Below, in pieces: positions 31,357-43,252 of a stretch of 64,000 nt of DNA. The stretch covers positions 63,828 to 127,827 of the forward strand of contig JAKUCV010002416.1 of assembly GCA_028386065.3 (NCBI GenBank), in the 5' to 3' direction. Both the position numbers and the translations under genes were made by a program. The stretch comes from Turnera subulata. Taxonomy: Eukaryota; Streptophyta; Magnoliopsida; Malpighiales; Passifloraceae. The notes under the pieces were generated by a model, which was not told where the DNA came from, ran no database searches, and worked only from the letters and a program-made list of their open reading frames with translations. Every line of letters begins with the position of its first letter. Positions within the stretch are counted from its first letter, which is position 1.

Positions 31357-34300
31357 ATGGCACAAAACACAGGTACACTATCATTGCGATCGGTCCTTGA
31401 GAAGGAAAAGCTGAATGGGAATAATTTCCTAAAGTGGTATCGTAACTTGAGGATTGTCCTCAAACAAGAAAAGAAGCTGTATGTCCTTGAAGGGCCTGTT
31501 CCGATTGAACCGACGGATGCTTACAAGAAGCATCTTGATGATGCATTGGATGTCGCATGTCTTATGCTAATAGCCATGGAATCTGGGCTTCAGAAGCAAC
31601 ATGATAACATGGGGGCGTTCGATATGATCGAACACCTAAAGATGCTCTTTGATGAGCAAGCAAGACATGAGAGGTATGAGACCTCTAAGGCATTGTTCCA
31701 ATGCAGAATGGCAGAGTCATCACCCGTGAGACCTCATGTGCTCAAAATGATTGGTTACATTGAGAGCCTTAAGGGTCTTGGTTTTCCTTTGCAAAAGGAG
31801 TTGGCGGTTGATTTAGTCCTGCAATCGTTGCCGGACAGTTACAACCAATTTGTCATGAACTTCAATATGAATCATCTTGACAAATCGTTGTCTGAGTTGC
31901 TTAACATGTTGGGAACAGCTGAGCAACAAATGAGGGCAAAAAAATCCAACATTTTGATGATTGGAAAAGGCAAAGGAAAGGGTAAAGCAAAGTTCAACAA
32001 GAAGAAGAAATGTGCCAAAAAGTTTGGTGCAAGTGCATCTTCTTGTGACCACGTGCTGAAACCCAAGGGTGGTATTGCAAAGGAAGGACATTGTTTCCAT
32101 TGCAACAAACCGGGCCATTGGAAGCGCAACTGCCCTGTTTACCTTGAAGAGGTAAAGAAGAAGAAGGGAAGTGAGACTTCCACTTCAGGTATTTTCGTTA
32201 TAGAAGCTAATATCTCTATCTCTGCATCATGAGTATTAGATACCGGATGTGGTTCTCACATTTGTGTAAATGTGCAGGAACTAAGAAAGAGTAGGAGATT
32301 GGAAAAGGGTGAGATAGACCTACGCATTGGAAATGGAGCAAGGGTTGCTGCATTAGCTGTAGAGACTTATTATCTATCTTTACCGAGTGGTTTGGTTTTG
32401 GAACTTGATGATTGCTATTATGTACCTACTATAAGCAGGAATTTGATTTCTGTTTCTTGTCTGGACAAGAAAGGCTTTTCATTTGTAATAAAGAACAAAT
32501 GTTGTTCTATTTATTTCAATGATATTTATTATTGTGGTGCATATTTGAGCAATGATTTGTATGTTCTAAACCTAGAAACGCCAATCTATAACGTTAATAC
32601 GAAGAAGGTTAGAATGAACGATTCTAATGAAACCCACTTTTGGCATTGTCGATTGGGTCATATAAACAAGACTCGTATTGCTAAACTCCATAAAGATGGA
32701 ATTCTAGACTCATTTGATTTTGAATCGTATGAGACATGTGAGTCATGCTTATTAGGCAAAATGACAAAGGCTCCTTTTGCCGGTAAAGGTGAGAGAGCTT
32801 CGGACTTGTTAGGTCTAATACATTCTGATGTGTGTGGACCTATGTCTACACAGGCTAGAGGTGGTTTTCAATACTTCATTACATTTACTGATGATTACAG
32901 TAGATATGGCTATATGTATCTTATGAGACACAAGTCAGAATCCTTTGAAAAGTTCAAAGAGTTCAAGAATGAAGTACAGAATCAACTCGGTAAAAGTATT
33001 AAAATGCTTCGATCTGATCGAGGAGGTGAATACTTAAGCCGAGAATTTCTTGATCATCTAAAGCAATGTGGTATAGTATCACAGCTAACTCCACCAGGTA
33101 TGCCTCAATGGAATGGTGTATCTGAAAGGAGGAATAGAACCTTGTTGGACATGGTTCGTTCTATGATGAGTCAAGCTGACCTTCCTTCTTCATTTTGGGG
33201 ACATGCATTATTGAGTGTTGCATTTACACTTAACCGTGTTCCATCTAAATCGGTTGAAAAGATACCATATGAGATATGGACCGGGAAGCGTCCCAATTTG
33301 TCTTTTATGAGAATTTGGGGCTGTGAGTCTTACGTGAGACGTGAAGCATCAGAAAAACTCGGCCCTAAATCCGACAGGTGCCTCTTTGTAGGATACCCTA
33401 AGGAAACAAAAGGGTATTACTTCTAAAATCCCACCGACCACAAAGTGTTTGTTGCTCGGACTGCTATTTTTCTAGAAAGAGAATTTATTTCTAGAGGAAT
33501 CAGTGGGAGAAAAATAGAACTCGAAGAAGTTCGAGTTCTAGAGGCTGAGATGGAACAAGGACAGGAACCACAAGATGTTGTGGATGAGAATCCTGTACCT
33601 ATAACACATGGACCGCGTAGGTCGGATAGGATACGGTATGAGCCTGAGAGATATGGATTTCTTATGACTCATACTGGAGATGTGAAGCTCATAGATGAGG
33701 ATGAGCCCACTTCCTATCAGCAGGCCGTTACGGGTGCAGACTCTAAGAAGTGGCTAGAAGCCATGAATTAAATGGAATCCATGTATGAAAACAAGGTATG
33801 GACCTTAGTTCATCCACCTGAAGGGGTAAAACCCATAAGGTGCAAATGGGTCTTTAAGAAAAAGACCGACATGGATGGTAATGTGATTACCTTTAAAGGG
33901 CGATTGGTCGCGAAAGGTTTCAAACAAGTTCATGGTATTGACTATGATGATACTTTCTCACCAGTTGCCATGGTTAAATCCATTCGGATTCTATTGGCTA
34001 TAGCAGCATACCATGATTATGAGATATGGCAAATGGATGTCAAAACCGTATTCCTTAATGGAAATCTTCAAGAGGATGTGTACATGACACAACCTAAAGG
34101 TTTTGTTGATCCAGAAAATGCTAATATGGTATGCAAGTTGCAAAGGTCCATTTATGGATTAAAGCAAGCTTCTAGGAGTTGGAATCTTCGTTTTAATGAA
34201 GTAATCAAAGAGTTTGGTTTCATTAAAAATGAAGATGAGCCATGTGTTTACAAGAAGGTTAGTGGGTGCACTGTTGTTTTCTTGTTGTTGTATGTTGACG

Positions 34301-35220
34301 ACATTCTACTCATTGGGAATGACATTCCGACACTACAGTCTGTAAAGACTTGGTTAGGGAAAAATTTCTCAATGAAGGACTTAGGAGAAGCAGCCTATGT
34401 GTTAGGCATAAAGATCTATAGAGATAGATCCAAAAGGCTTCTCGGGCTAAGTCAGAGTACGTATATTGACAAGGTGCTAAAGAGGTTTAGCATACAAGAT
34501 TCCAAGAAAGGATTCTTGCCCATGTCACATGGCGTATCTCTCTCTAAGAATCAATGTCCTAGTACGACTAAGGAGAGAGAGCGGATGAGTAAGATCCCTT
34601 ATGCTTCGGCAATAGGATCTATCATGTATGCCATGTTATGTACTCGACCGGATGTCGCTTATGCTTTGAGTGTCACAAGCAGATACCAAGCTGATCCCGG
34701 TGAGAGTCACTGGACAGCAGTTAAAAACATCCTTAAGTACTTGAGAAGGACTAAGGATGCATTCCTTGTGTATGGAAGCATTGATGAGCTTGTTGTAAAG
34801 GGTTACACAGATGCTAGCTTCCAAACAGACAGGGATGACTTCAGATCGCAATCAGGTTATGTGTTTTGTCTTGGAGGTGGTGCTGTATGCTGGAAGAGTT
34901 CTAAGCAAGAGACAGTTGCAGACTCTACAACCGAGGCTGAGTACATTGCTGCCTCAGATGCGGCAAAAAAGGCTGTTTGGATTAAGAAGTTCGTAACTGA
35001 ACTTGGGTTGGTTCCTAGTATTGAGAGTCCGATTGAGCTCTATTGTGACAATAATGGGACAATCGCACAGGCTCAAGAGCCTAGATACCGCCAGAGATCC
35101 AAACATATACTCCGACGCTATCATCTTATTAGAGAGATCATAGATAGAGGCGATGTCGAGCTGTGCAGAGTTCCTTCTGAGAACAATGTAGCAGATCCCT
35201 TGACGAAGCCACTCACGTAG
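31357..35220 (+). pseudogene. Gag-Pol polyprotein of the copia element, three in-frame stops
   Basis: One frame runs from MAQNTGTLSLRS to PLTKPLT. In order: gag (UBN2-like, NGNNFLKWYRNLRIVL), a zinc knuckle CFHCNKPGHWKRNC, protease VLDTGCGSH, the integrase zinc region (HFWHCRLGH...CESCLLGK), integrase core (HSDVCGPM, RSDRGGEY, NGVSERRNRT), reverse transcriptase ([44 protein letters not shown] with the YVDD site intact) and RNase H (GYTDASFQTD, TTEAEYIAA, LYCDNNGTI). Stops fall at 32230-32232 (TGA, probably an ancestral Trp before VLDTG), 33424-33426 (TAA) and 33769-33771 (TAA). No frameshift is seen. All catalytic motifs are otherwise present. Confidence 0.92.
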
Positions 35221-35283
35221 CAGAAGCATGATGGTCATTGTGCATCCATTGGTATTAGATACATGGTTGATTGGCTTTAGTGC

Positions 35284-35294
35284 AAGTGGGAGAT
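35284..35294 (+). promoter_or_regulatory. Polypurine tract of the copia element at 28265
   Basis: AAGTGGGAGAT directly precedes the 3' LTR, typical for copia elements. Confidence 0.85.
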
Positions 35295-36803
35295 TGTTAG
35301 TAATATGCCCAAAAGCCAATCAATGGATGATTGTAGTCATGTATATACATTAAGGTTATTCCAATAAATATGATTATGAGATAATCGCTTGCACATATTT
35401 ATAACCCTAGAATATTTTGTATTCTTAAATGTCCCTAGTCATATTATGGATGGGTTGTAATAATAAATTAAGACTAGCGTATGTTAAGAATTGTATGAGA
35501 TACGAATTCTACATACGGGTACAAGTTAGAGAACTTGTGGACTGGACCGACCCACATAAGAACCCTACATGGAACGTTATATGATTGTCATTAGTGGTTC
35601 TTATATGTATTGTCCTTAGACCTGAGATCATCAAGGTTCCTAGCATAAGAGTCGTATACTTTGATATTATTCCTAGTCATCCGTAACTGGGTGGTCTTAA
35701 GGGTAATCATTGGGTATATGATAAATGTGTAGTGGGTTTTGTTTGATCAAGATGGAATTCGTCCGACCCATATAACGGGTATATTATCAGATGGGCTTCT
35801 TGATAGAGTTGAACTGTTAAATGCATGGCTATGCTCGGATTATATGATATGGTGATATCATGAGTATCCGTTTTACACAGTTAACTCGGGGATCAAGAAA
35901 CTAAGATTAAACATATACGAGATTGAAATTTTCCATGTCTCGGTTTAATCTTGATAATGGGACGAAAGGACGATGACATGTTCCGAGGCATATGAATCAG
36001 TACTGATCTTGTCGTTCGGGTAGCAATGATGTGTTGCTAGACGCCGCTCTTTACTTATAATTGTAAAATGAGATTTTACAATTATTGCCGAACGTTACAA
36101 GTGCCTATAAGGTCACACACATAGAATCGTTGATTCGAGCAGGTGGTTGAACCGTGGTTGAACCATGGTTCGACCATATGTGGTTGGGCCATGGTTGGAC
36201 CGTGGTTGGACCAGGGTCGTTTTGGGCTGGTTTGGTTCAGTGATTGACAGAATTAATGGACCAAATTAGTGCTGTGATGAGTGTTTGTATATTAGTGGAG
36301 ACATGGTTATGTGGAGACATAATCATATAAGATAATGGGCCATCATGTTGGCCATTATCCTATTGTCTATTAGCACTAATTGGGAAGAGTAATCAGATTA
36401 CTTTTGACCTTCTTTTTCTCTTGCTCCTGCAAATTTTCAGAGAAAAAAACACACACCATCACCTTTTTCTTCTTTGAGAAAGAAAGAAGAACACAAAGCC
36501 ACAAGATTAAGCTCCCGGAAATCCGTAGCTAGCACCACGGTTCGGGAGTGCTCGGGGGTTGGAGATCGTGAGACGATTCCGGCCTGTGATTGACGGTTCG
36601 TGTGGATACCGTAGAGGAGCAGGATATCCTTCTTGTTCTAGCTGATTCGGATCATCAGTTGGGTGAAAGACCTCAACCGAACCAGGTATGTTTTTCTATA
36701 ACTCGGTTTACTCTGTTTCACATGGATCCTCCATGAGTACCGGGATTTCCGCTGCACATTTAGTTGCATTTGATTCTCAGATTGCATGACCCGACTACTT
36801 ACA
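35295..36803 (+). repeat. 3' LTR of the copia element at 28265
   Basis: 1509 bp, ends CTACTTACA, followed by target-site copy CTGGA (36804-36808). Confidence 0.95.
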
Positions 36804-36860
36804 CTGGAGACATGCAACTCTCTAAGAATAAACTTGAGGAGACACCGGTTGCCTAAATTT
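36799..36860 (+). pseudogene. Continuation of the split DExH14-like helicase pseudogene
   Basis: After the 3' LTR the sequence resumes with GGAGACATGCAACTCTCTAAG, encoding GDMQLSKNKLEET. This is a conserved stretch of the first helicase cassette of Ski2-type helicases, and it reads directly on from the ERT codons left of the 5' LTR. It proves the copia element interrupted this pseudogene or gene. The exon appears to end near a GTTGCC donor-like site. The next 160 bp, up to the following element, show repeated CATGCATCACA words and no exon. Confidence 0.7.
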
Positions 36861-37020
36861 TTTTGGTTTATTGGTCAATGCATATTTCGTAATTACTGCT
36901 TGCTTTCCTCTGATGGCCTCTTGAAGGTGGAGCCTGTTCATATTATGATGCATGCATGCATCACAACATGCATCACAGCATGCATCACATACATCACTAA
37001 ATACGATAGAATTATGTATG

Positions 37021-37263
37021 TGTTATAAAACATGAGTTTTTTATTGTGGATGTCTACCTACCAGTATTTTGGCCCATCTTCCCATTGTATTTCCTTCTCT
37101 ATATAATGTATATTAACACAGACAAAATGAAAAAAATGCTGAATGAGACTTTACGAGCAGGCTTGCTCTCTTCCCCTCTTCTTCATTCTCTTTCTCTCAT
37201 TCTACTACATTATCGAGCAAGAAAATTTCTCTACCTTAAACATAGTATACACAATATTTATGA
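37021..37263 (+). repeat. 5' LTR of the copia element at 37021
   Basis: 243 bp. It contains CTATATAATGTATATTAACAC and AATGAGACTTTACGAGCAGG, both shared with the 3' LTR. Confidence 0.88.
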
Positions 37264-37379
37264 CGTTATCAGCACGACGCCTCTAATCCTGAGCATCGTT
37301 TGTTTTTGTATTGAAAATCAAAGGAAAAGGGAATGGATAACCCAGTGGACGAAGAAGAAAAACAGTGCAGAGCCACAGG

Positions 37380-37720
37380 TTACTGTTCACCCGTAGCGTT
37401 CCCGCCGCGTCTTGCCTCACCGCTTTCACCTCCGTGCTCGCCGTGCCGTCAAGAGCTCAACCCCGACGCCCCTTCCTCCTTCCGCCGCCGGACGCACGCG
37501 CAGCAAGCGTCGACCCGCGGGCAGGCATTTCGGATCCGCCTCCTCCTTTTCAGCTCGTGTCGGCCACCGCAGCTGCACCTTCCGCCGCGCCTCCTTCCGC
37601 CGCGTCTTTGCCGCTCGTCTTCGCCTCTTCGCTGTGCTCGGCCGCCGTTGCAAGGAGAGCTGCGATGTTTATGGCGAACGGGTTGACCCGTTTGCAGTGG
37701 GTCGACCCGGTTTCTTTGGG
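37380..37720 (+). other. GC-rich leader segment of the copia element
   Basis: A sharply GC-rich block (CCGCCG-type words, several open frames on both strands) in otherwise AT-rich DNA. The translations are proline/arginine/serine-rich and match nothing I recognise. It may be the normal leader of this family or captured host sequence. I assign no protein. Confidence 0.5.
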
Positions 37721-38270
37721 AAGATGACGACCCGGAAGTCATTGACGGGTCGGACTGACCCGACGGGTCGCGGGCTGGAATTGTTGGGCTTAAGTTTTTG
37801 GGCCAGGGCCACACTATTCAAGGCCCTTTTTATTGTTCATGGGCCACACTATTCAAGGCCCATTTTTACTGTTCATGGCCCATTTTTCTGCTCACGGCTC
37901 ATCAAAAAAGGGAAAGAAAAGAAAAGTAAAAAAAAAAGAGAAAAGTGAAAAGAAAAAAAGAGGGAAAAAAAAGGAAGGGAAGAGGAGAGAAAAATTTTTT
38001 TTTTGGGAAAATGAAATTAAAAGGATTTATATATACCGGAATAGTAACCGGATACTAGTATAATATATTATATATATTATTGCTGATAGATTTATCGAGT
38101 AAGCATATTTTTATGTTTTTATTTAGATTCCTATTAGGCTATTAAAAGACCCATCAATTTTAATTTTTCTGTCATTTATTTTTAATTGGGGTAATTAAGA
38201 AAAAGCCCCAGTTTATTTATTTTAATTCAGCATTTTTTATTTAATTATGTTATTTGATTTGTGTCCCTCA

Positions 38271-38754
38271 AAATTTCCGGAAGAAATTTGATATGGGCAT
38301 TAAATGCTGAAGTGCATTAAAATAAATAATAGTCTCGAAGAATAAATGAAAGAGTTCAGAAGACTCGATAAAAGAAAAATGTAGCAAAAGACTGGAAGGT
38401 TATTGTATTTATTTTATTGTTTATATTAAGCTTGGGCTCATATTAGGCCCATTGTACTTAATTTATCGTTTTAATTTCTTTACGATTTTATTGGGCTCAT
38501 ATAAGGCCCATCGCATTTGCTTTGCGATAATTTTATTTTTATTGGGCTAATTTATGTAAGGCCCATTACTTTTAATTTTTCGGTTATTTCATTATTTATT
38601 TAAATTATGTTACTCGAGACCCTTATAATTTCCGGAAGAAATTCATTATGGGTATTAAATGCCGACAGGAATTTACGTAATAATAGTCTGGAAGACTAAA
38701 TATCAGAGTCCAGCAGACTCAATAAGGGAAAATACAACGAAGACTCGAAGTCTT
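38271..38754 (+). repeat. Imperfect direct duplication within the copia body
   Basis: A ~130-bp unit near 38271-38400 (AATTTCCGGAAGAAATT, ATGGGCATTAAATGC, AATAATAGTCTCGAAGA, GACTCGATAA) recurs at 38627-38754 with the same word order. The copies differ in many places but keep the hairpin words. Confidence 0.7.
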
Positions 38755-39433
38755 ACCGTTCAAAAGATCCTGAAGATCCTTTCAAATGAAAATCAAAAAT
38801 AAAAGCTATTACCACCAGAAGATGGAAATTATATGACCACCAGAAGGTGGATATTATACTTGCTTACCCTGAAGGAGCAATTCATTTTATATTCAATTTA
38901 TTTTATGTTCAGTTTAATTATTACGCATTGCAATTTATTTTATTTACTTTTCAGTACTTTATAATTGTTTTCAAGCATAATGCCTCAAGAATTAGTCTCA
39001 AAGACAATGCAAAATTGACATCCACAGGGGGAGAATTATATGTGTGGATGTCAATATAACATATTATGATATCTCAAAATGAGAAAAAGATTAACACGCT
39101 CCAGAAGAGCATAAATTCGAATATGTTCTTAAAGAACGCATGTTTTAATATGATCTAGAAGATCGTACATTTACGCTCTGGAAGAGCATATACTCTTGAA
39201 GAGTACAGACACCCCTAGTAATAAAATGAATTATTATGGATCCCGATGAATTGACTCTGATCTATTTCCTGAAGCGAATAAAACAGTGTAATTATTTGTG
39301 CTTGTGGGCGTAAATGAGATAATAAATGGAAAAGGCTCAAAGTAAACATGCATATTATTATTGCAAAAATAGATCCATAACTGGAGAACATTCAAAGAAG
39401 AATGGTTCTGATACATATGTTTAAATAAGTAAT

Positions 39434-40117
39434 CTATCTGTTGGGTTCAACATTAACCCTGAAACTCTGAGCCTCACCATTAATGTTGACCCTAACACTG
39501 TCGTTCCAGGAGAACCACATACCACCCCTGTTGTTTTCTCCAAGTATCTCAAACTGATTCGTTGAAGGAAAAAAAAGTGGAATCACACCATGATTCTCTC
39601 CTGCTTGCCACAAAGTCTCAGTAATCAGTACCATGTTAGGCTTGTACTGATTCTTCAGATCCCTTAAGGTACGCACAAAGTCTTGAGACCTTCTTGCTAT
39701 ACCCCTGCAATTCCACAATAAAAGTCGTACCTTAGGCCGTGTAGATGGTAACCCAGTCACCCTTGGGACGCTCCGAGCCATCATGGAAACCTGATAATAA
39801 CTGCTTTGATTTAAAATTTGACATGAAGGCTCTAGCTGAAATTCCTGCATACTAGTAGATATGAAAAACATTATAGAGTTAGCTGAGCCATAAAAATTTG
39901 TCCTGAGATTGCCTTGGTCCTCCAGGAAGAAAGTTTCTTCCATTGGAGTCACAAAAAACCTAGACGAGTATAGCTCATCTACAAATACTAAACGAGGAAT
40001 TCTCGCCAGATCATTCGGTAGTTCCTGTTGCTGCTCATTTACCATGCTATAAGCTAACCTATTTCTTCTTCCTAGAGAGGCACCCTCAATAAAGAAAACA
40101 GTAGCTGGCGAAGGCAT
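39434..40117 (-). pseudogene. LINE fragment: start of the apurinic endonuclease domain, nested in the copia element
   Basis: The minus-strand open frame runs from 40117. After ~120 unassigned residues it reads VRLLLWNCRGIARRSQDFVRTL..KPNMVLITET, the start of an L1-type endonuclease (WNCRG and ITET metal-site motifs), then GGMWFSWND..VNVEPNR and a stop at 39434. Only the 5' part of the ORF2-type sequence is present. The rest of the endonuclease, RT and RNase H are missing. That is the reverse of the usual 5' truncation. No target duplication found. Confidence 0.65.
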
Positions 40118-42949
40118 TTTTCTTGTCTTGTTGATTTTTTTGAGTTTTCTGCATCTTCCTGTCTCAACTGCCTCCCCTTCTTATAGTCTGAGCTTAGACA
40201 GCTAGGTGTCAGTTTTTCTCAAATGTGGACCCTTTTCTGCCTCTGAAAAAATATCCAGAAGATTTTTCGGTAGTTAAAACTTTGCATTATTTGTCAGTAA
40301 ACTCCAAAGTTTTTCAAGCTTCGAGGTTTTGCTTTTGGAAAAGTTTGCCACTACTTAATTATTGTCCAATAATTCTGATCTTTTCCGACATGAGTGGCAG
40401 GAATAAGCCTAATATTGACATATGTATTGCAGCCTGAAGCTAGCAGTTGAGTAATTGAAACTTAACATATCCAGCCAGAAGCTGGAATGCACTAGCCTGG
40501 AGCTAGCAATTTTAAGTGTTTAGATACACAGCTTGCGCAGCCTGAAGCTGGCACCAACTTGAAGTTGGTTCATGACTTTATTGTTTGGCATGACCGGATG
40601 GGCCATCCCAGGTTAATAATGATGCACGAAATTTATTGGATCATTCATTGAAAAACCAGAAGTTTTACAATCAATGAATTTCTATGAGTTTGTTTGCTGC
40701 GAAAGTTATTATACGGCCTTTCTAAGATGAGAATGGCCTAGTATCACCAGCAAGTTTGAGAATAGTTCAGGGACATAAACACGGACTGATAAATCCGCGG
40801 TGTTAACCATCTAGGTAATTTTACGATGCATCGACTAGATGGTCTATTATGTGACGCAAGTTGGCATTGTGCGCACTTGTTCTAATGATTAAGCCACTTG
40901 CAGGTGCATATCCCTACTCATGTTATTAGACTATATGTCTAGATAATGCTGGTATGTTTCTTCAATGGAGAATGTATATCATTGGAAATAAACCCAAAGA
41001 GATCTGGGCCATATTGACAATTGATTGCAGGACCATTGATGAAATATGACTATTTATACGCAGTAAATGTGCATCAAGCCAATAAGATATTATAAGATCA
41101 TAAGATCTCCCCATTGGTTCTTGGTCACGAAATATCTCCCATCTTCGGACCGTTGGTTGTACAGTATATTATGCACCACCACAGCATAGTTAATCTGGTC
41201 CTTAAAGAAGGTTGGGAATAGATGTTGGGTAATCTCCATCAAATCACAACATTATTGAAACTATTGACTAAAAGATTGGAGATTCATTTATATCAAGATT
41301 TGCTTATTGATAATTCGATATGTGTGTGTATACCCAACATCAAGGGGAGAAAGAAACAGCTGGATCAAGTTTGTTGAAATGCATAATATATATGAATGTT
41401 GATCCTCATATAAATTAATGTGAACCTGAAGTTCAAAAGACGATGATTCATTTGCAGGAAAGTTGATATGCAATTGCCAGACACATTTAAATTAAGTGTG
41501 ACCATATACCAGCTGCAAATGCTCCTGTTTAAATTGATGTTCCTGAAGAACAATATAAGTATGTAAATAAATCTATAGTTTATACTCGGTTCCAAAAAGA
41601 AAAGAAATTCTCAATAGAGAAAAAGGAGCAAATGTGGTAAGATGGCCCTAGTAAGAAAATATGGCCTCCAGTAGAGGTTTGAATTAAAAGTCCTCTAGAA
41701 GAGGTTGATTCTTTGACACAAAGTGATAAAGTTCCAGAAGTAACTCAGGTACCTGAAATAAGTGAATATGATGAGATCTCAATTACAGTGTCAGAAGTAA
41801 GATGGAACCAACGAGAAATAACAGTCGACGGAATAGAATTTTTATAGCGCTAAATATTAAAATAGAGGATCATGAACCTACTGATGAATGTAGGTACTGT
41901 ATGATTGGCCAAAATAAAGAGATATAATTAGAGGCTGTGTTAGACTCGCTTGCGAAGCGAGATATTTATCGGACCTGTAGTCCGTACACCAGATGGTGTA
42001 AAATTGATCGGTCGAAAAATGGGTATTTGTGCGGAAAATATAAATGAGATATAAAGCACGGTTGCATAAAATTTTACCCGAATGATCTGGTATTTATTAT
42101 GAGGAGATTAACTCCCCTGTGGTGGATGCAATTATTTGAAAGGTCTTGCATTATATAAAGAATTAGAAATGCATCTAATGAATGTTTTTACAGCCTACTA
42201 TGGATCCATAAGTTGTGAGATATACATAAAGATCCCTGCAGGATCCCAGTTGCCTGAAGCAACTAATTCCCGGGAAATTACAAAAATTGAACTGAGTTTA
42301 AATCATTTTGAGTATGAATGAATTTGTATGTTTAGTGATTGGAATTCCAGAAGTGGTTTCCAAATACCGTGTTATTAGACTGGTCCTGGAGTACCCTGTC
42401 TAAGTGCAATATGTATTACTTGTAACATAAAGCCTGAAGCTTTTGATTTAAGCCTATTGGAAATATATGTATTTGCTCTTATCTTCGGGGAATAACAAAT
42501 GTGTAATCCTGTAAACCCGAAAGAGAGTGAAGTTGATTTTTGCAGATGTAGATCCCTTATTTAGTCCACACAAAGCACAGACGGACGTCAACTACAACTT
42601 TACACATAATATTGCGATATCATCGGGACTACAAAAGCAAGATGGCAAGATAGACGCTCCAACAACAAAATCATGAAGATAATGCTGCCAACTCTGTCCA
42701 ATAGAAATAATAAAGTACCCAAAAGTGATCAGACATAATACACGTCACCAGAAGCTGACAAGGATGAATTGGCATGCAACGATATCAAGCAATCAATAAA
42801 GGCCAAAATGAGGGCGAGTAGAATACGCACTGCACTCTTTTTCCCTTTACCAAGTTTTTATCCCACTGGGTTTTTATTAGTAAAGTTTTTAATGAGGCAG
42901 TTTTCCTAAAGCGTATTTTACCCAACACACAATGATATCCAAGAGGGAG

Positions 42950-43187
42950 TGTTATAAAATATGAATTTTTTATTATGGATGTCTACCTACCAGTATTTTG
43001 GCCCATCTTCCCATTGTATTTCTTTCTCTATATAATGTATATTAACACAGTAAAAATGAAAAAAAATGTTGAATGAGACTTTACGAGCAGGCTTGCTCTC
43101 TTCCCCTCTTCTTCATTCTCTTTCTCTCATTCTACTATATTATTGAGCAACATAATTTCTCTACCAGTATACACAATATTTATAAGA
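42950..43187 (+). repeat. 3' LTR of the copia element at 37021
   Basis: 238 bp, followed by the GTATG target duplication. It differs from the 5' copy by substitutions and small indels (for example the CTTAAACATAG stretch present only on the left). Confidence 0.88.
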
Positions 43188-43252
43188 GTATGTGTTTTGT
43201 GGTCTAATATTATAGGCATAGGTAAGATTTCTTATCTATAAACTATTCCACA

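Larger units (their letters stand above)
28265..36803 (+). mobile_element. Ty1/copia LTR retrotransposon, nearly intact, 8.5 kb
   Basis: LTRs 28265-29772 and 35295-36803 start TGTTAGTAATATGCC and end CTACTTACA. The target duplication is CTAGA at 28260-28264 and CTGGA at 36804-36808. The interrupted gene requires CTGGA, so the left copy has changed G to A. Primer site, an unusually long leader with a palindrome array, a single gag-pol frame with three stops, and a polypurine tract are all present. LTRs differ only at scattered positions by eye, so the insertion looks fairly recent. Confidence 0.95.
38271..42443. repeat. Dispersed micro-hairpins with a common YNGAA-type five-base loop
   Basis: At least 23 perfect inverted repeats of 4-7-nt arms around a 5-nt loop occur at 38271, 38627, 38684, 38706, 38740, 38766, 39098, 39125, 39152, 39175, 39191, 40471, 40492, 40538, 40553, 40652, 41421, 41538, 41665, 41692, 41971, 42248 and 42429. 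Every left arm ends in C and every right arm starts with G. Eighteen loops fit YNGAA exactly (CTGAA, CAGAA, TTGAA, TGGAA, TAGAA, CGGAA, TCGAA). The other five (CAGCA, TTAAA, CTGGA, CAGTA, CTGTA) differ by one base. Arm sequences vary freely, for example ACCAAC..GTTGGT and AGTTGC..GCAACT. None was noticed in the nested LINE piece (39434-40117). Function or origin unknown. Confidence 0.88.
37021..43187 (+). mobile_element. Decayed Ty1/copia element with micro-hairpin-rich body and a nested LINE fragment
   Basis: LTRs 37021-37263 and 42950-43187 start TGTTATAAAA and end near AATATTTATRA. GTATG flanks both ends (37016-37020 and 43188-43192). CGTTATCAGCACGACGCC follows the 5' LTR (primer site position), and CCAAGAGGGAG precedes the 3' LTR. 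Degenerate copia pieces lie in order: a zinc-knuckle trace near 39360, the GAG-pre-integrase (WHDRMGHPRLIMMHE, about 40590), integrase tail pieces (41340-41560) and RT (EMHLMN..TAYYGSISCEIYIKIP..SQLPEA, about 42165-42265). Most of RT and RNase H is lost. Many frame breaks; non-autonomous. Confidence 0.9.

Noticed and set aside
37333..37948. Overlapping open frames of 116-178 residues in the GC-rich copia leader
   Set aside because: All frames on both strands are open because stop codons are rare in GC-rich sequence. Translations are proline/arginine-rich with no recognisable domain.
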